Below are positions 17,115 through 26,117 of a stretch of DNA of 64,000 bases, one piece after another. Every line of letters begins with the position of its first letter. The first letter of the stretch is position 1. The notes under the pieces were generated by a model. It saw only the letters and a list, made by a program, of their open reading frames with translations, did not search any database and was not told the DNA's origin. Origin of the DNA: Roseobacter litoralis Och 149 (GTDB taxonomy: Bacteria; Pseudomonadota; Alphaproteobacteria; Rhodobacterales; Rhodobacteraceae); NCBI RefSeq assembly GCF_000154785.2, contig NC_015730.1:682001-746000 (forward strand), read 5' to 3'. A program made the position numbers and the translations under genes.

Positions 17115-18215
17115 TCAGAGGTTCAGCGTCAGACCTTCGATCTGCTCTGCCGTCACATACCCCAAAGAGCCGGACATCATGTAATCGAGCTGGATCTTGA
17201 ACACGCGTGCCGCGTCCTTGTCGCGGTTGGCGTAGTCGAACCAGATCGGAACGGCCACTTCGGTCATCAGTTCGACATCGTCCTGGCTAAGGCGGTTGAT
17301 CTCTGTGCCGTCTGCCTCAAACTTGGCCCAAGCTTCCTGATCCGCTTGCTGGATCGCGGCATGGTGCATGTCAGAATAGACGTGCGTCTCCATCTCGACA
17401 AACTGCTGCATTTGGGGCGTCAGGGCATCCCATGCGGCTTGGCCAACGGTGATGTCCATCAGGTCAACCGGCTGATAAAGCGACATAAAACCGGGAGGGC
17501 CCATGGAGATGTACTTTGTCACCTGGCTGAAGCCAAGCGCGTAGTTCACCGCAGGTCCGACAAAGTCGGCCGCATCAATCGTGCCTTTTTCCAGCGCCGG
17601 GAAGATTTCAGAGCCTGGCAGAACGGTTGTTTCGGCACCGATTTCGCTGAACACTTCGGCGACCATACCACCGGGCATGCGCATTTTCAGACCGGCAAAA
17701 TCGTCGATGGAGCGGATCGGCACCTTGGAGTGGATGATGTTGGGGCCGTGGTGGACCGGGCCGATAAACTTCATGCCCTGTGCGGCGTAAAGTTCGCGGG
17801 CAATCTCCAGACCGCCGAGGCTGTAAAAGAAGACGTCCCATTCATGTGGGTTGCGCAGCCCAAGTGGATAGCTGGTGAGGAAGGTCGCAGCAGGGATGAT
17901 GCCTTGCGCGTAGATCGTGAACGGGTTTACCGCGTCAAGAACGCCGTTTTTCACCGCGTCATAGAGCTGGAAGTCCCCAACCACGTCGTTGGCGCCAAAA
18001 GCGGTAAAAGATAGCTCGCCCCCGGTTTTCTCTTCGATGGAACTGCACCAGTCTTTAAAGGTCGCAAGGCCAATCCCGCCTGTGTGCGACGTCTGGATTT
18101 TCCAGGTTGTTCCTTCACCGGCTGCAGTTGCAATATGCGGTGCGGCCAAGGTTGCGGCACCAGCACCGGCAAGAGTGCGCAGCGCGTTCCGGCGGCTTGT
18201 TGTTTTGATGGTCAT
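17115..18215 (-). CDS. TRAP substrate-binding protein (DctP/TakP-like)
   Basis: About 366 residues. An N-terminal export signal (TTSRRNALRTLAGAGAATLA, twin-arginine-like and ending near AAPHIATAA) leads into a DctP2-type fold: GTTWKIQTSHTGGIGLATF, then DDFAGLKMRMPGGMVAEVF, whose Arg contacts the substrate carboxylate in this family, then GTIDAADFVGPAVNYALGF. It resembles TakP of Rhodobacter, which binds 2-oxo acids. The start at 18215 is chosen because GGGAGGAC lies just upstream; a longer reading to 18248 is possible but lacks this site. The DctQ gene follows after 91 bases, so the three genes form one TRAP operon. Confidence 0.92.
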   Translation of the reverse strand: MTIKTTSRRNALRTLAGAGAATLAAPHIATAAGEGTTWKIQTSHTGGIGLATFKDWCSSIEEKTGGELSFTAFGANDVVGDFQLYDAVKNGVLDAVNPFTIYAQGIIPAATFLTSYPLGLRNPHEWDVFFYSLGGLEIARELYAAQGMKFIGPVHHGPNIIHSKVPIRSIDDFAGLKMRMPGGMVAEVFSEIGAETTVLPGSEIFPALEKGTIDAADFVGPAVNYALGFSQVTKYISMGPPGFMSLYQPVDLMDITVGQAAWDALTPQMQQFVEMETHVYSDMHHAAIQQADQEAWAKFEADGTEINRLSQDDVELMTEVAVPIWFDYANRDKDAARVFKIQLDYMMSGSLGYVTAEQIEGLTLNL

Positions 18216-18588
18216 ATCGTCCTCCCTATTTGGATCGGCAAAAGGCACGGGTGTGCTTTGGCCCTGATCTCGACCGAGGATTTAGTACTTTTTGTCGCAA
18301 TTGGTAAGAAGTTTTTTCCAGTTTGGCCGCTAACAGTCAAAACTACCCTGTTTTTCAAGCGAATTGAGGGGGCAGTCACCCGGCCAAAAGTCCGTTTGAT
18401 ATTTCGATGGTCTGGCCAAAGGGAGGTTGAAACAGTGGATAAAACCCCCGTTTCGAATCACTTTCACTGAGATTTGTCAGGTGCCGCGGACATGAATGGG
18501 GCAAAACGGGGTCGGGCTTGACTTAAAGCAAAGACGCCAAGCCGAAATCCTGCTCTGGTCGCGGTGAGCATGAATGATCGGAGGACCT
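18216..18588. other. Divergent promoter region between TRAP operon and usp
   Basis: This 373-base gap must hold the promoters for the leftward TRAP operon and the rightward stress-protein gene. Apart from the FNR-like box at 18518 and the two ribosome binding sites, no gene or repeat was recognised in it. Confidence 0.5.
18518..18531. promoter_or_regulatory. Possible FNR/CRP-type box upstream of usp
   Basis: TTGACTTAAAGCAA fits the FNR half-site spacing (TTGAN6 then CAA) with two mismatches to TTGATN4ATCAA. It lies about 58 bases before the usp start. Usp genes in this group are often controlled by FNR-like factors, so the site is plausible but weak. Confidence 0.4.
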
Positions 18589-19005
18589 ATGTTTCAGTCA
18601 ATAGTCGTCGCTGTGGATGGGTCGGACGCCGCGACCCGTGGTGTGGACGCCGCGTGCAAGTTGTCCGAAGCCTTTGGCGGCGAAGTCCACCTGATACACG
18701 CTTTGGAAAACAAGGCAGTGGACAAATCCGACCATGAAAAGCTGGCATCGGGCGGTAGCGGGCTCACCTCAGATGTCATAAAGTCGGCAATGGCCCGTGC
18801 GCAAAACGCTGGCATCACGCCCTCCAGTGCTACAGTCGCGGAAGGGGACGCGTTTGATGAAATCATGATGATCGTCAACCTTTACAGCGCTGATCTCGTC
18901 ATCACCGGGCGACGTGGTCTTGGCACGTTCAGCGGCATGTTTGCAGGTAGCACCTCGCAACAAATCGCCAAACACGCAAGTTGCGCGTTTTTATCCATCA
19001 AATAG
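18589..19005 (+). CDS. Universal stress protein, UspA family
   Basis: A single-domain Usp of 138 residues. It begins MFQSIVVAVDGSDAATRG, where the early Asp is the usual ATP contact, and ends with the nucleotide-binding loop VITGRRGLGTFSGMFAGSTS and HASCAFLSIK. These loops suggest an ATP-binding member. The role is general stress or low-oxygen adaptation. The start at 18589 follows GGAGG at 18579-18583. It is monocistronic as far as can be seen, since the next gene starts 251 bases later with its own ribosome binding site. Confidence 0.9.
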   Translation: MFQSIVVAVDGSDAATRGVDAACKLSEAFGGEVHLIHALENKAVDKSDHEKLASGGSGLTSDVIKSAMARAQNAGITPSSATVAEGDAFDEIMMIVNLYSADLVITGRRGLGTFSGMFAGSTSQQIAKHASCAFLSIK

Positions 19006-19256
19006 AAAAGCGGCGAGGGCGACCCTCACAGCTTGTCACCCATGTTAAAACAATGCATCTGGGCGGCCTTTTGAATTGTCGGGCGGGTGAAAAGTGACGC
19101 TTGTGTTGCGGTCCGATGGGGCGCGCATTTTGCAATGGCGAAATCCGCCCGACGCCGCACGACTATGCCAAGTGACAGAGACATTCTTATTTGTTAAGCT
19201 GCCCGTATTACGTGCAACGAATTTTAAATTTCCAGATTTCAGATGGGAGTGACGCA

Positions 19257-20228
19257 ATGTTATTCGTAACCAATCGATTTCCAAAGCAAAGCATACGATC
19301 CCGCAAGGGTAGAAAATTCAACTTCGATCTCAGAAACAATGCGCCAAGCAATTCCGTGTTTTTCTGCGAAATGGGCGATGATGAGGATCACACAGAAATT
19401 GGCAGCGCAGAGTTTCTTCTCAGGTTGAAGCAGTCCGAATACCGGCAAGTCCTGTTGTTTGTGCATGGCTTTAACAATCTTCCGGAAGACGTGTTTCGGA
19501 TGGCAGGCGAACTGCAAGAACTTTGTGATCAGAAAAAGAAAAAAGAATCGCTGGTGGTGCCGATCATATGGCCCTGCGACAATGACCTTGGGATTGTTGA
19601 CGACTATTGGGACGATCAAAAATCAGCGGACCAAAGCGGCTATTCCTTTGCTCGCGTTCTGGAAAAGTTTTTGGAATGGCGAAACTCGGATGCAAATGAA
19701 CCCGACGTGGCACCCTGCCTGAAACGCATCAACATGTTGGCGCATTCCATGGGCAACCGTGTCTTGCGCCAGACCCTTGTTGAATGGGACAGATACGATC
19801 TGGCATCCGGCGTACCGCTGTTATTTCGCAACACCTTCCTCGTTGCCGCAGACGTCGTGAATGAAACACTCCAAGAAGGAAATTCTGGTGAATTGATCAG
19901 CCATGCGTCGCGAAATGTGGTCGTTTATTATGCCTCTGATGATCTTGCGTTGCGCGCCAGCAAAGCGGCAAACCTCAGAAACAAGGTGGCATCTCGCCGG
20001 TTGGGCCATACCGGGCCCGAGGATATGAAAAAGACCCCGCGTAACGTATTTCAGGTCGATTGCGATGACATCAATACGGCGTATGACATGCCGACGGGTC
20101 ACAATTATTTCCGCTATGCCAAACAAGACGGCAATCCGGGCGTGGTTTTTGAACACATCTTTCAGTGCGTCGAAAACGGTCGGGTCTTTCCCGATGATCC
20201 GGACCAGCGGTCGATCATATTGACGTAG
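19257..20228 (+). CDS. Alpha/beta hydrolase of the DUF900 type, cytoplasmic
   Basis: The 323-residue protein has an alpha/beta hydrolase core: strand and oxyanion segment VLLFVHGFNNLPEDVF, and a nucleophile elbow NMLAHSMGNRVLRQ with Ser in GxSxG-like context (AHSMGN). A later Asp (YYASDDLALRASK) and a His (MPTGHNYFRYA) could complete the triad. There is no signal peptide. The start follows GGGAG upstream. This family has members in phage and toxin neighbourhoods, but its substrate is unknown. It stands upstream of a toxin-like gene in an islet with no clear metabolic link to its flanks. Lipase, esterase or amidase cannot be told apart from sequence. Confidence 0.7.
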   Translation: MLFVTNRFPKQSIRSRKGRKFNFDLRNNAPSNSVFFCEMGDDEDHTEIGSAEFLLRLKQSEYRQVLLFVHGFNNLPEDVFRMAGELQELCDQKKKKESLVVPIIWPCDNDLGIVDDYWDDQKSADQSGYSFARVLEKFLEWRNSDANEPDVAPCLKRINMLAHSMGNRVLRQTLVEWDRYDLASGVPLLFRNTFLVAADVVNETLQEGNSGELISHASRNVVVYYASDDLALRASKAANLRNKVASRRLGHTGPEDMKKTPRNVFQVDCDDINTAYDMPTGHNYFRYAKQDGNPGVVFEHIFQCVENGRVFPDDPDQRSIILT

Positions 20229-20394
20229 GAACTGATAGCCCATGGCCCGCCACAAGCGGCGTAAGACGTTGTGACACCTGCCCACGGGTTGTGTTTTGGG
20301 TGAGGCGGACACCAGATGGGTGCACGTTGTACGGATCGTACAGTTCCGCGCAGATTTCCGCCAATTGGATGCAAAAGCTGCGCAGAAGTAGCCA

Positions 20395-21684
20395 ATGAAA
20401 GAGGCCGTTCGCCATGATTACTTGTGGCAGGGGCCATGGTATACTATAATTTCCCGTATGAGGTGTACCGCTCAGCCGATTGAGAAACGTCAGAGGTTCG
20501 CGAACAACCCGTCGCGGCAGGTCCGACAGGCTGGACGCGGTTTGCAGGCGAAAGCAGATCAGAGTGTCTCTGTAGATCGCCTCTCGGCGCTGCAACGCAT
20601 GGCAGACAGCGGAGCTGGTGTGACACCGGTTTTGCAGGCTTATGCTGCGACATCTGCAGACCCGCCGCCCCAATGGCGTCTTAGTGATTCGCGAAAGTCG
20701 GCTGTCCCGCAGGACAAGAGCGGTGGGGGTGCGTCGCTTTATGCCACGCCAGAAATCATCAAGGATGGGGATGACAAGTTGCTCGCGGCCTCCTCAGCCA
20801 TCGGCCTGACCCAAACGACTGATTTGATGGAGCTGGAAGGAAACGATATTTATCGGGTCGCACCATATCTGCGTGAAACGGCGATTGCGGATGTCGACCA
20901 TGACCGAACGAAAAAGCTCAAAGAAATCAACGCAGGTGACAAGGCAGACGATATGGGCGTCACCGATGATGATATTCTGGCCATGTGGACCGATTGCGGC
21001 AAGGTGGCCCGCACGGTCATGGGAGTAGAGGGTACACGGTCCAGCCCGAAGGCGACGACCGAAATTGGTGACAGCAAAGCCTCGGGCAATCCTGAGGCCT
21101 ACTCCAAAGAGATGTTTCCAAAGGCCATAAAGGCGTTCTTCGGGACCGACGCCAGTGAGGGCTTTTTGACCAAAGGGGTGCACTACCGCTCAATCGGTCC
21201 TTTTTTCTGGTTCATCAAGCCGCGCAGCGCAAAGTCAGCGCGGCGGATGTATCACGCGCTTGGAGAAGAGGGCCGCAAGGCGTTTGACAAGCACGTCGGT
21301 ATCAACCGCTATGCAAACCCGGACATTGGAAGTGCGTATACCATGGTGACCGAAGGCGATATGCCGGGGTTTAAATCAAGTGGTCATACGTGGAATTTCC
21401 ATTGGGCGGGCGTTGTGGCCAAAGATGGGGCTGACAATGTGACACTGGAAAGCTACGCGGTCAGCGCAGCAAGCCGGATCAAGGCCGCTAAGGAAACGAT
21501 GTCGGGCAAGGAACTGAAGGACGAGATCGCAAGATTGCGGAAATGGGCTGCCGAGTTTGTAGATAGAAGTTGGGCGTTCCAGATGTATGGTACTGAGGCT
21601 GAAGCTGGCAAAACGTTCCATGATGAGCATCTGGCCACCGGTACGCACGGCAATCGCGCCACGACATTCAACGCCAAGTCATGA
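20395..21684 (+). CDS. Putative secreted toxin with eCIS-effector-like N-terminus and papain-like Cys-His residues
   Basis: Not a named family to my knowledge. Residues about 55-90 (SVDRLSALQRMADSGAGV then LQAYAATS) resemble the short ALQxMADxS tracts at the N-terminus of many DUF4157-associated, contractile-injection payloads. The rest is a globular domain. Cys201 (MWTDCGKVAR), His336 (TWNFHWAGVVAKDG) and Glu352 (VTLESYA) appear in papain-like order. A C-terminal Trp/Tyr block (WAFQMYG then KTFHDEH) follows. There is no signal peptide. The start is uncertain: ATG at 20395 or 20458, neither with a good ribosome binding site. The next small gene overlaps by four bases, as toxin and partner pairs often do. 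Protease or amidase activity is inference only. Confidence 0.5.
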   Translation: MKEAVRHDYLWQGPWYTIISRMRCTAQPIEKRQRFANNPSRQVRQAGRGLQAKADQSVSVDRLSALQRMADSGAGVTPVLQAYAATSADPPPQWRLSDSRKSAVPQDKSGGGASLYATPEIIKDGDDKLLAASSAIGLTQTTDLMELEGNDIYRVAPYLRETAIADVDHDRTKKLKEINAGDKADDMGVTDDDILAMWTDCGKVARTVMGVEGTRSSPKATTEIGDSKASGNPEAYSKEMFPKAIKAFFGTDASEGFLTKGVHYRSIGPFFWFIKPRSAKSARRMYHALGEEGRKAFDKHVGINRYANPDIGSAYTMVTEGDMPGFKSSGHTWNFHWAGVVAKDGADNVTLESYAVSAASRIKAAKETMSGKELKDEIARLRKWAAEFVDRSWAFQMYGTEAEAGKTFHDEHLATGTHGNRATTFNAKS

Positions 21685-22037
21685 GTGATGCGCCACCGAT
21701 CATAAACGCATCTGACCTCAAGAGGAATGTAGGGCAGATCGTGCGTGTTGCAGGTGAATACCGGCCAGATTTCAACCCGCGGCACAGAACACTGGTGGAG
21801 GACGCAAATGGCAACCTGACCGCAGCGGGATGTATTGTCTTGCTTGCGCTTGCGGATGGCACATTCGTTGATCTGTTCGACCGACCCGAAGATGAAGGCC
21901 GGACGCTTCACGGCAAAGCTGTGGTGGTGACCGGCACGCTTTGTGCGCCCGACACGAACACCGGTGATGCGTCAGTGGCGCAGGCAGCGACTCTATTTCA
22001 TATGATCCGTATCAGCAGTATCGCATTGGCAGAATGA
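21681..22037 (+). CDS. Small acidic protein coupled to the toxin-like gene (possible immunity or partner)
   Basis: The 118-residue protein starts inside the stop of the preceding gene (ATGA), so the two are translationally coupled. It is acidic and predicted beta-rich, with an OB-fold-like run: RNVGQIVRVAGEYRPDF, GCIVLLALADGTFVDLFDR and LHGKAVVVTGTLCAP. No signal peptide or membrane segment is seen. I do not recognise a family. Its size, acidity and overlap fit an immunity protein or chaperone for the upstream product, but this is inferred from arrangement alone. Confidence 0.5.
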   Translation: MSDAPPIINASDLKRNVGQIVRVAGEYRPDFNPRHRTLVEDANGNLTAAGCIVLLALADGTFVDLFDRPEDEGRTLHGKAVVVTGTLCAPDTNTGDASVAQAATLFHMIRISSIALAE

Positions 22038-22153
22038 CTGCGCACACGTTTGATCCAGCGTTTTGAGCGGTGACCGGATGGTCTTGCTGCTGCGATAAGC
22101 ATCCTTTCAAAATGGAAATTGCCAGTCTTTGTCAGACTGACTAAGGTTCGGTC

Positions 22154-23140
22154 ATGAAACAAGAAAACACACCCCTGTTTGCTGCAAGGCTCAATGCATT
22201 CAAAATCGGTGCCGACGCCTATTGGCCGGGGAAAAATAAGGTCACAACCGCTGATCTGCTGGCGCGCGCGGCAACGGCAGGGCTCACGGCGGCGGATCTG
22301 AATTACCCGGATCATTTTGCAAACGACACGCCTGCCCAGCTTTCGGATGCTTTGCAGGACAGTGGTATGGTGCTCAACGGCATGGCCATGCGGTATTATA
22401 CGGATCCGGGGTATAAACTGGGGGCCTTCACGCATCCTGATGCCAGCGTCCGGCGCGCGGCGATTGACGAAACCAAGCGCGGGCTTGACGTGCTGGCGGA
22501 TATGGGCGGGCGTTTGATGACGCTTTGGATGGGGCAGGATGGTTTCGACTATTCGTTCCAGATGGACTATGCCCGCGCGTGGGAAAACACGATCGCGGCG
22601 ATCACTGAGGTTGCGGATCACAACCCGGACCTTGATATCGCGTTGGAATATAAACCCAATGAGCCGCGCGCCTTTGCCCTGATGCCCGATGCGGCCACGA
22701 CCCTTCTTGCGCTCAAGGAGATTGACCGGCCCAATACCGGTGTCACCCTTGATTTTGCCCATGTGCTTTATGCCGATGAGATGCCCGCCTTTGCCGCCGC
22801 CCTCGTGGCGCGTCATTCGCGCATCCTTGGTGTGCATCTTAACGATGGCTACGGCAAATGGGACAACGGGCTGATGGTGGGTGCCGTGCATCCCGTGCAG
22901 ACCATTGAACTGCTCGTGGAACTGACGCGTGCAGGATATGATGGCGCGATCTATTTCGATACGTTCCCGGACCATTCCGGCCTTGATCCTGTCGCAGAGG
23001 CGCGCACCAATATCGACGTGGTGAACCGTCTGCGCGCGATTGCGCAGAGCCTCGCCGGGGACGCTGATCTGCAAGCGGCCATCGCCCGACAGGATGCGCC
23101 CTTGTCCATGCGTCTGGTACAGGCGGCCATGCTGAAATGA
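22154..23140 (+). CDS. Sugar isomerase/epimerase-like TIM-barrel protein
   Basis: A 328-residue xylose-isomerase-like TIM barrel (AP endonuclease family 2). The conserved metal-ligand positions are visible: a Glu in DIALEYKPNEPRAF, an Asp/His pair in GVTLDFAHVLYAD, a His/Asp pair in ILGVHLNDGYGKWDNG, and a C-terminal Asp in AIYFDTFPD. Such enzymes isomerise or epimerise keto sugars using divalent metal. It leads a three-gene set, overlapping the PfkB kinase by four bases. With the aldose dehydrogenase, lactonase and FGGY kinase nearby, it probably converts an aldose or 2-keto sugar; the exact sugar is not readable from sequence. Confidence 0.8.
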   Translation: MKQENTPLFAARLNAFKIGADAYWPGKNKVTTADLLARAATAGLTAADLNYPDHFANDTPAQLSDALQDSGMVLNGMAMRYYTDPGYKLGAFTHPDASVRRAAIDETKRGLDVLADMGGRLMTLWMGQDGFDYSFQMDYARAWENTIAAITEVADHNPDLDIALEYKPNEPRAFALMPDAATTLLALKEIDRPNTGVTLDFAHVLYADEMPAFAAALVARHSRILGVHLNDGYGKWDNGLMVGAVHPVQTIELLVELTRAGYDGAIYFDTFPDHSGLDPVAEARTNIDVVNRLRAIAQSLAGDADLQAAIARQDAPLSMRLVQAAMLK

Positions 23141-23976
23141 CCATTCTGGTGGTCGGTGCGCTACATCTTGATGTGGTCGTTCGCGCTGCGCACATACCTG
23201 CTCTTGATGAAACGCTTGCGGGGTCAGGCGTGGATTATGTTTTTGGCGGCAAAGGGGGCAATCAGGCGCTGGCTGCGGCCCGTTTGGGTGAAACCGTTCA
23301 CTTTGCAGGCCGGGCGGGCAGCGATGCCTTTGGCGACGTTCTGCGCGCGCGTCTTGCGGCAAGTCCATTGAATATCAGCCAATTGCAGCGCGATCCCGGT
23401 CCCAGTGGCATGAGCAGTGCCATCGTGAATGATGCCGGAGAGTATGGTGCGGTGATTGTCTCTGCCGCCAACCTTGCCATTGATGCAGACCAGATCGAAA
23501 TCCCGCCAGAGACATCCCTTGTGCTGCTCCAGAATGAAATCCCGCACGAGGTTAATCTGGCAATCGCACAAAGGGCGCAGGCCGCAGGGGCGACTGTCTG
23601 GTTGAATGCCGCACCGGCCAGAGCGCTCTCAGATGATATGCTGGCCTGTGTCGATCTGTTGATCGTCAACCGGGTTGAGGCGGCATTTTATGCTGACCTG
23701 ACGCAGAAAGCAGATGTTCTCACCACGCTGGGTGGGGAGGGAGTGACCTATGACGGGTCCACCTATCCGGCCTGGGATGTTGCCGTCGCGTCCACCCATG
23801 GCGCTGGGGACATGTTTGTCGGGGCCTTGGCCGCATTCGTTTCCCAAGGGGCCAGCATGAACGAGGCCTTGCCGCGCGCGCAGGCTGCCGCCGCATGGCT
23901 GGTTTCGACGCCAGTGGCAAAGCGTGACGATGATCACGCGCTGTACGCCTTTCTGGACGCTCAACTCAACCGGTAA
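23137..23976 (+). CDS. PfkB-family sugar kinase
   Basis: The 279-residue protein is a ribokinase-like carbohydrate kinase: DYVFGGKGGNQALAAARLGE near the N-terminus and the anion-hole/catalytic motif STHGAGDMFVGALAAF near the C-terminus, with catalytic Asp in GAGD. It phosphorylates a sugar or sugar acid in the cytoplasm. It is coupled to the upstream isomerase by a 4-base overlap, and its 3' end overlaps the convergent lactonase by 16 bases. A second PfkB kinase lies at the other end of the locus, so the two probably act on different sugars. Confidence 0.88.
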   Translation: MTILVVGALHLDVVVRAAHIPALDETLAGSGVDYVFGGKGGNQALAAARLGETVHFAGRAGSDAFGDVLRARLAASPLNISQLQRDPGPSGMSSAIVNDAGEYGAVIVSAANLAIDADQIEIPPETSLVLLQNEIPHEVNLAIAQRAQAAGATVWLNAAPARALSDDMLACVDLLIVNRVEAAFYADLTQKADVLTTLGGEGVTYDGSTYPAWDVAVASTHGAGDMFVGALAAFVSQGASMNEALPRAQAAAAWLVSTPVAKRDDDHALYAFLDAQLNR

Positions 23977-24803
23977 AACCGCGCGGCCGATCCCCCAAAA
24001 ACCGCCGCCTGTTCGTCTGCACTCAAACCTCTTGTGAGCGTTTGCGCAGCTGCGTACCAAACGTCGTATTCAGCCTGCAGACGGCACACCGGCCAGTCAG
24101 ACCCCCACATCACGCGATCGGGGCCAAACACCTCAAGCACATGGGCAGTAAAGGGGGCCAGATCCTCGACCTGCCAAGCGTCATCCGCCTCTGTCACCAA
24201 GCCTGACATCTTGCACATGCCGCTGGTTTCCTGCGCCAGTCGACGCATGCCCTCGGCCCATGCCGGAAATATGTCCTTGCCTGCACGCTGGTCCCTGATC
24301 TGTGGTTTCATCGCGTGATCAAAGACGACCCTGAGGGCTGGATAACGTTGAGCAATCGTCAGGAAATTCGGGATATGTTGCGCAAACCCGAGCGCATCAA
24401 AGGTCAGATCCAGATCAATCAGCGCAGCGTAAGCCCATCGCACATCCTGACGCAGCATCCAGTCGACATCCGGGATATCCTGAATCATCGGGCGTACACC
24501 CAGAAACTTTGGATGCTGCGCCCAGCTTTCCAGATGTTTCAGATGGGACGGGTCCTCGAAATCAATCCAACCGACGGCGCCTTTGACAAAGGGCGACGCA
24601 TCCGCAAGGCCCAGCATGTATTCGGTTTCATGCAGCGTCGCGGCGGCCTGAACCAGAACCGTGCCGTCGATATCATGGGCCGCCAGTATCTGCGCCAGAT
24701 CATGCGGCGCATAAGCGCGGTTCAGGGTGGCATTGTCTTGCGGCATCCAGTGGTAATCACCTCGCGCAGGCTGCCAGAAATGCTGATGTGCGTCGATTTT
24801 CAT
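23961..24803 (-). CDS. Amidohydrolase, probable aldonolactonase (L-fuconolactonase-like)
   Basis: A 280-residue amidohydrolase-2 protein of normal length for L-fuconolactonase/TIM-barrel lactonases. It begins MKIDAHQHFWQPARGDYHWM with the HxH metal motif. VVFDHAMKP holds another His, and VMWGSDWPVCRLQ holds the catalytic Asp near the C-terminus. It would hydrolyse the lactone made by the aldo/keto reductase encoded immediately upstream (7 bases away on the same strand). The start at 24803 is chosen because the family N-terminus begins there; the longer reading extends into the neighbour. Dihydroxy-acid lactones other than L-fucono are possible. Confidence 0.85.
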   Translation of the reverse strand: MKIDAHQHFWQPARGDYHWMPQDNATLNRAYAPHDLAQILAAHDIDGTVLVQAAATLHETEYMLGLADASPFVKGAVGWIDFEDPSHLKHLESWAQHPKFLGVRPMIQDIPDVDWMLRQDVRWAYAALIDLDLTFDALGFAQHIPNFLTIAQRYPALRVVFDHAMKPQIRDQRAGKDIFPAWAEGMRRLAQETSGMCKMSGLVTEADDAWQVEDLAPFTAHVLEVFGPDRVMWGSDWPVCRLQAEYDVWYAAAQTLTRGLSADEQAAVFGGSAARFYRLS

Positions 24804-24810
24804 ACCAACG

Positions 24811-25839
24811 TCAGACCGGTGCATCTTCGCGCATGAGGCCCTTGGCCTTGAGGTCCGCCCAAAGGGCCGCAGGGATTTCGGCCTGTGCTGCCTCCAGGTT
24901 GGCCTGCATTTCGCCCACACCCTGACCGCCGGGAATGACGGCCACATGAGCCGGGTGCAAAAGCGGGAACTGGAAAGCGGCATCCACCATGCGCACACCA
25001 TGCTCCGTGCACACCGCCTCGATTGCGTTCACCCGGTCCATGATTTCCTGAGGTGCCGGATCGTAATTGTAAAACGCGCCGGGCTTGGCACCTGTAGCCA
25101 ATATGCCAGAATTATAAGGCCCGCCCGTTACAATGCCGATCCCGCGGCTATCACAAAGCGGTAGAAAGCTGTCCAGCGCTTTTTGTTCCAGCAACGTGTA
25201 GCGCCCGGCTAACAGAAAGAGGTCAAAATCACCCCGCTCAGCCAGTGTCTGGCAGACTTCCCATTCATTCACACCGCCGCCAATGGCGCGGATTAGCCCC
25301 TGATCACGCAGCGAGATCATCGCATCATAGCCCCGCCCGCCAAAGAACTCTTCGATCCGCATGTCCGAGGCTTCTTTCGAGCCATGTGAAAAGACACACA
25401 GATCATGCACATAGAGAATATCAATGCGATCAACCCCAAGGCGCGAGAACGAATGCTCGAACGAACGCATCACGCCGTCATAGGTATAATCGTATTGTTC
25501 GCGCCGTTGCGGGACGTCAAACCATTTGCCAATCCCGGAACGGTAAGGGGCATCGCAGGCCTGCATGAGCCGCCCCACCTTGGTCGACAACACGTATTCA
25601 TCCCTTGGTTTGTCGCGCAGGAAAGGATTGAGCCGCGTCTCCGACAGGCCCAGCCCATAAAGCGGTGCCGTGTCAAAATAGCGAACGCCCCCCTGCCATG
25701 CGGCATCCAGCGTGGCGCGCGCGTCCTCGTCGCTGATGGCGCGGTAAAGGTTGCCCAGAGGGGCGGTGCCGAACCCGAGTTCCGTAAAAGTCAGCCCGCC
25801 GTTGCCAAGTCTGTCCCAATGCCGCGTTTTCAATGCCAT
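24811..25839 (-). CDS. Aldo/keto reductase, probable L-fucose/D-threo-aldose 1-dehydrogenase
   Basis: A 342-residue AKR. The catalytic residues are visible: Asp and Tyr in YFDTAPLYGLGLSE, Lys in VLSTKVGRLM, and a His in DILYVHDLC. The NADP-binding C-terminal region GGVNEWEVCQTL and VVDAAFQF-like segments follow the family. Close relatives oxidise L-fucose, L-galactose or D-arabinose to the 1,5- or 1,4-lactone. The lactonase follows 7 bases downstream on the same strand, giving a dehydrogenase/lactonase pair. The start at 25839 has GGGAGAAG upstream. Between it and the divergent FGGY kinase lie 278 bases with the promoters. Confidence 0.87.
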   Translation of the reverse strand: MALKTRHWDRLGNGGLTFTELGFGTAPLGNLYRAISDEDARATLDAAWQGGVRYFDTAPLYGLGLSETRLNPFLRDKPRDEYVLSTKVGRLMQACDAPYRSGIGKWFDVPQRREQYDYTYDGVMRSFEHSFSRLGVDRIDILYVHDLCVFSHGSKEASDMRIEEFFGGRGYDAMISLRDQGLIRAIGGGVNEWEVCQTLAERGDFDLFLLAGRYTLLEQKALDSFLPLCDSRGIGIVTGGPYNSGILATGAKPGAFYNYDPAPQEIMDRVNAIEAVCTEHGVRMVDAAFQFPLLHPAHVAVIPGGQGVGEMQANLEAAQAEIPAALWADLKAKGLMREDAPV

Positions 25840-26117
25840 GTTGGTCTTCTCCCTGATGCTGGTGCGAGCATAGACCGATTTGCCATCGCAAGACCAGATC
25901 ACCGCGCGGGTCTTGTGTCGGCTATGGAACGCGGCGCAACTGGTCGGCCTTGCTGCGTTTTTGTTGTGCACAGGTTGGTAAGGCGTTCTATCTGCCCTAT
26001 ACACAGCGGCACCTGCGACGTGCATTGATTTGGCAGGTTTGGTTTCAGATTTTGGGGGCGCGTCCCGTTTGATGGGAAATCGTCAACTCAAACGGCGACA
26101 AGGGAAGAGAGAACTTG

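Noticed and set aside
21998..23368. A 456-residue minus-strand frame covering the isomerase and kinase starts
   Set aside because: It crosses two convincing plus-strand genes, is rich in Arg/His/Gln as expected for antisense, and has no motif.
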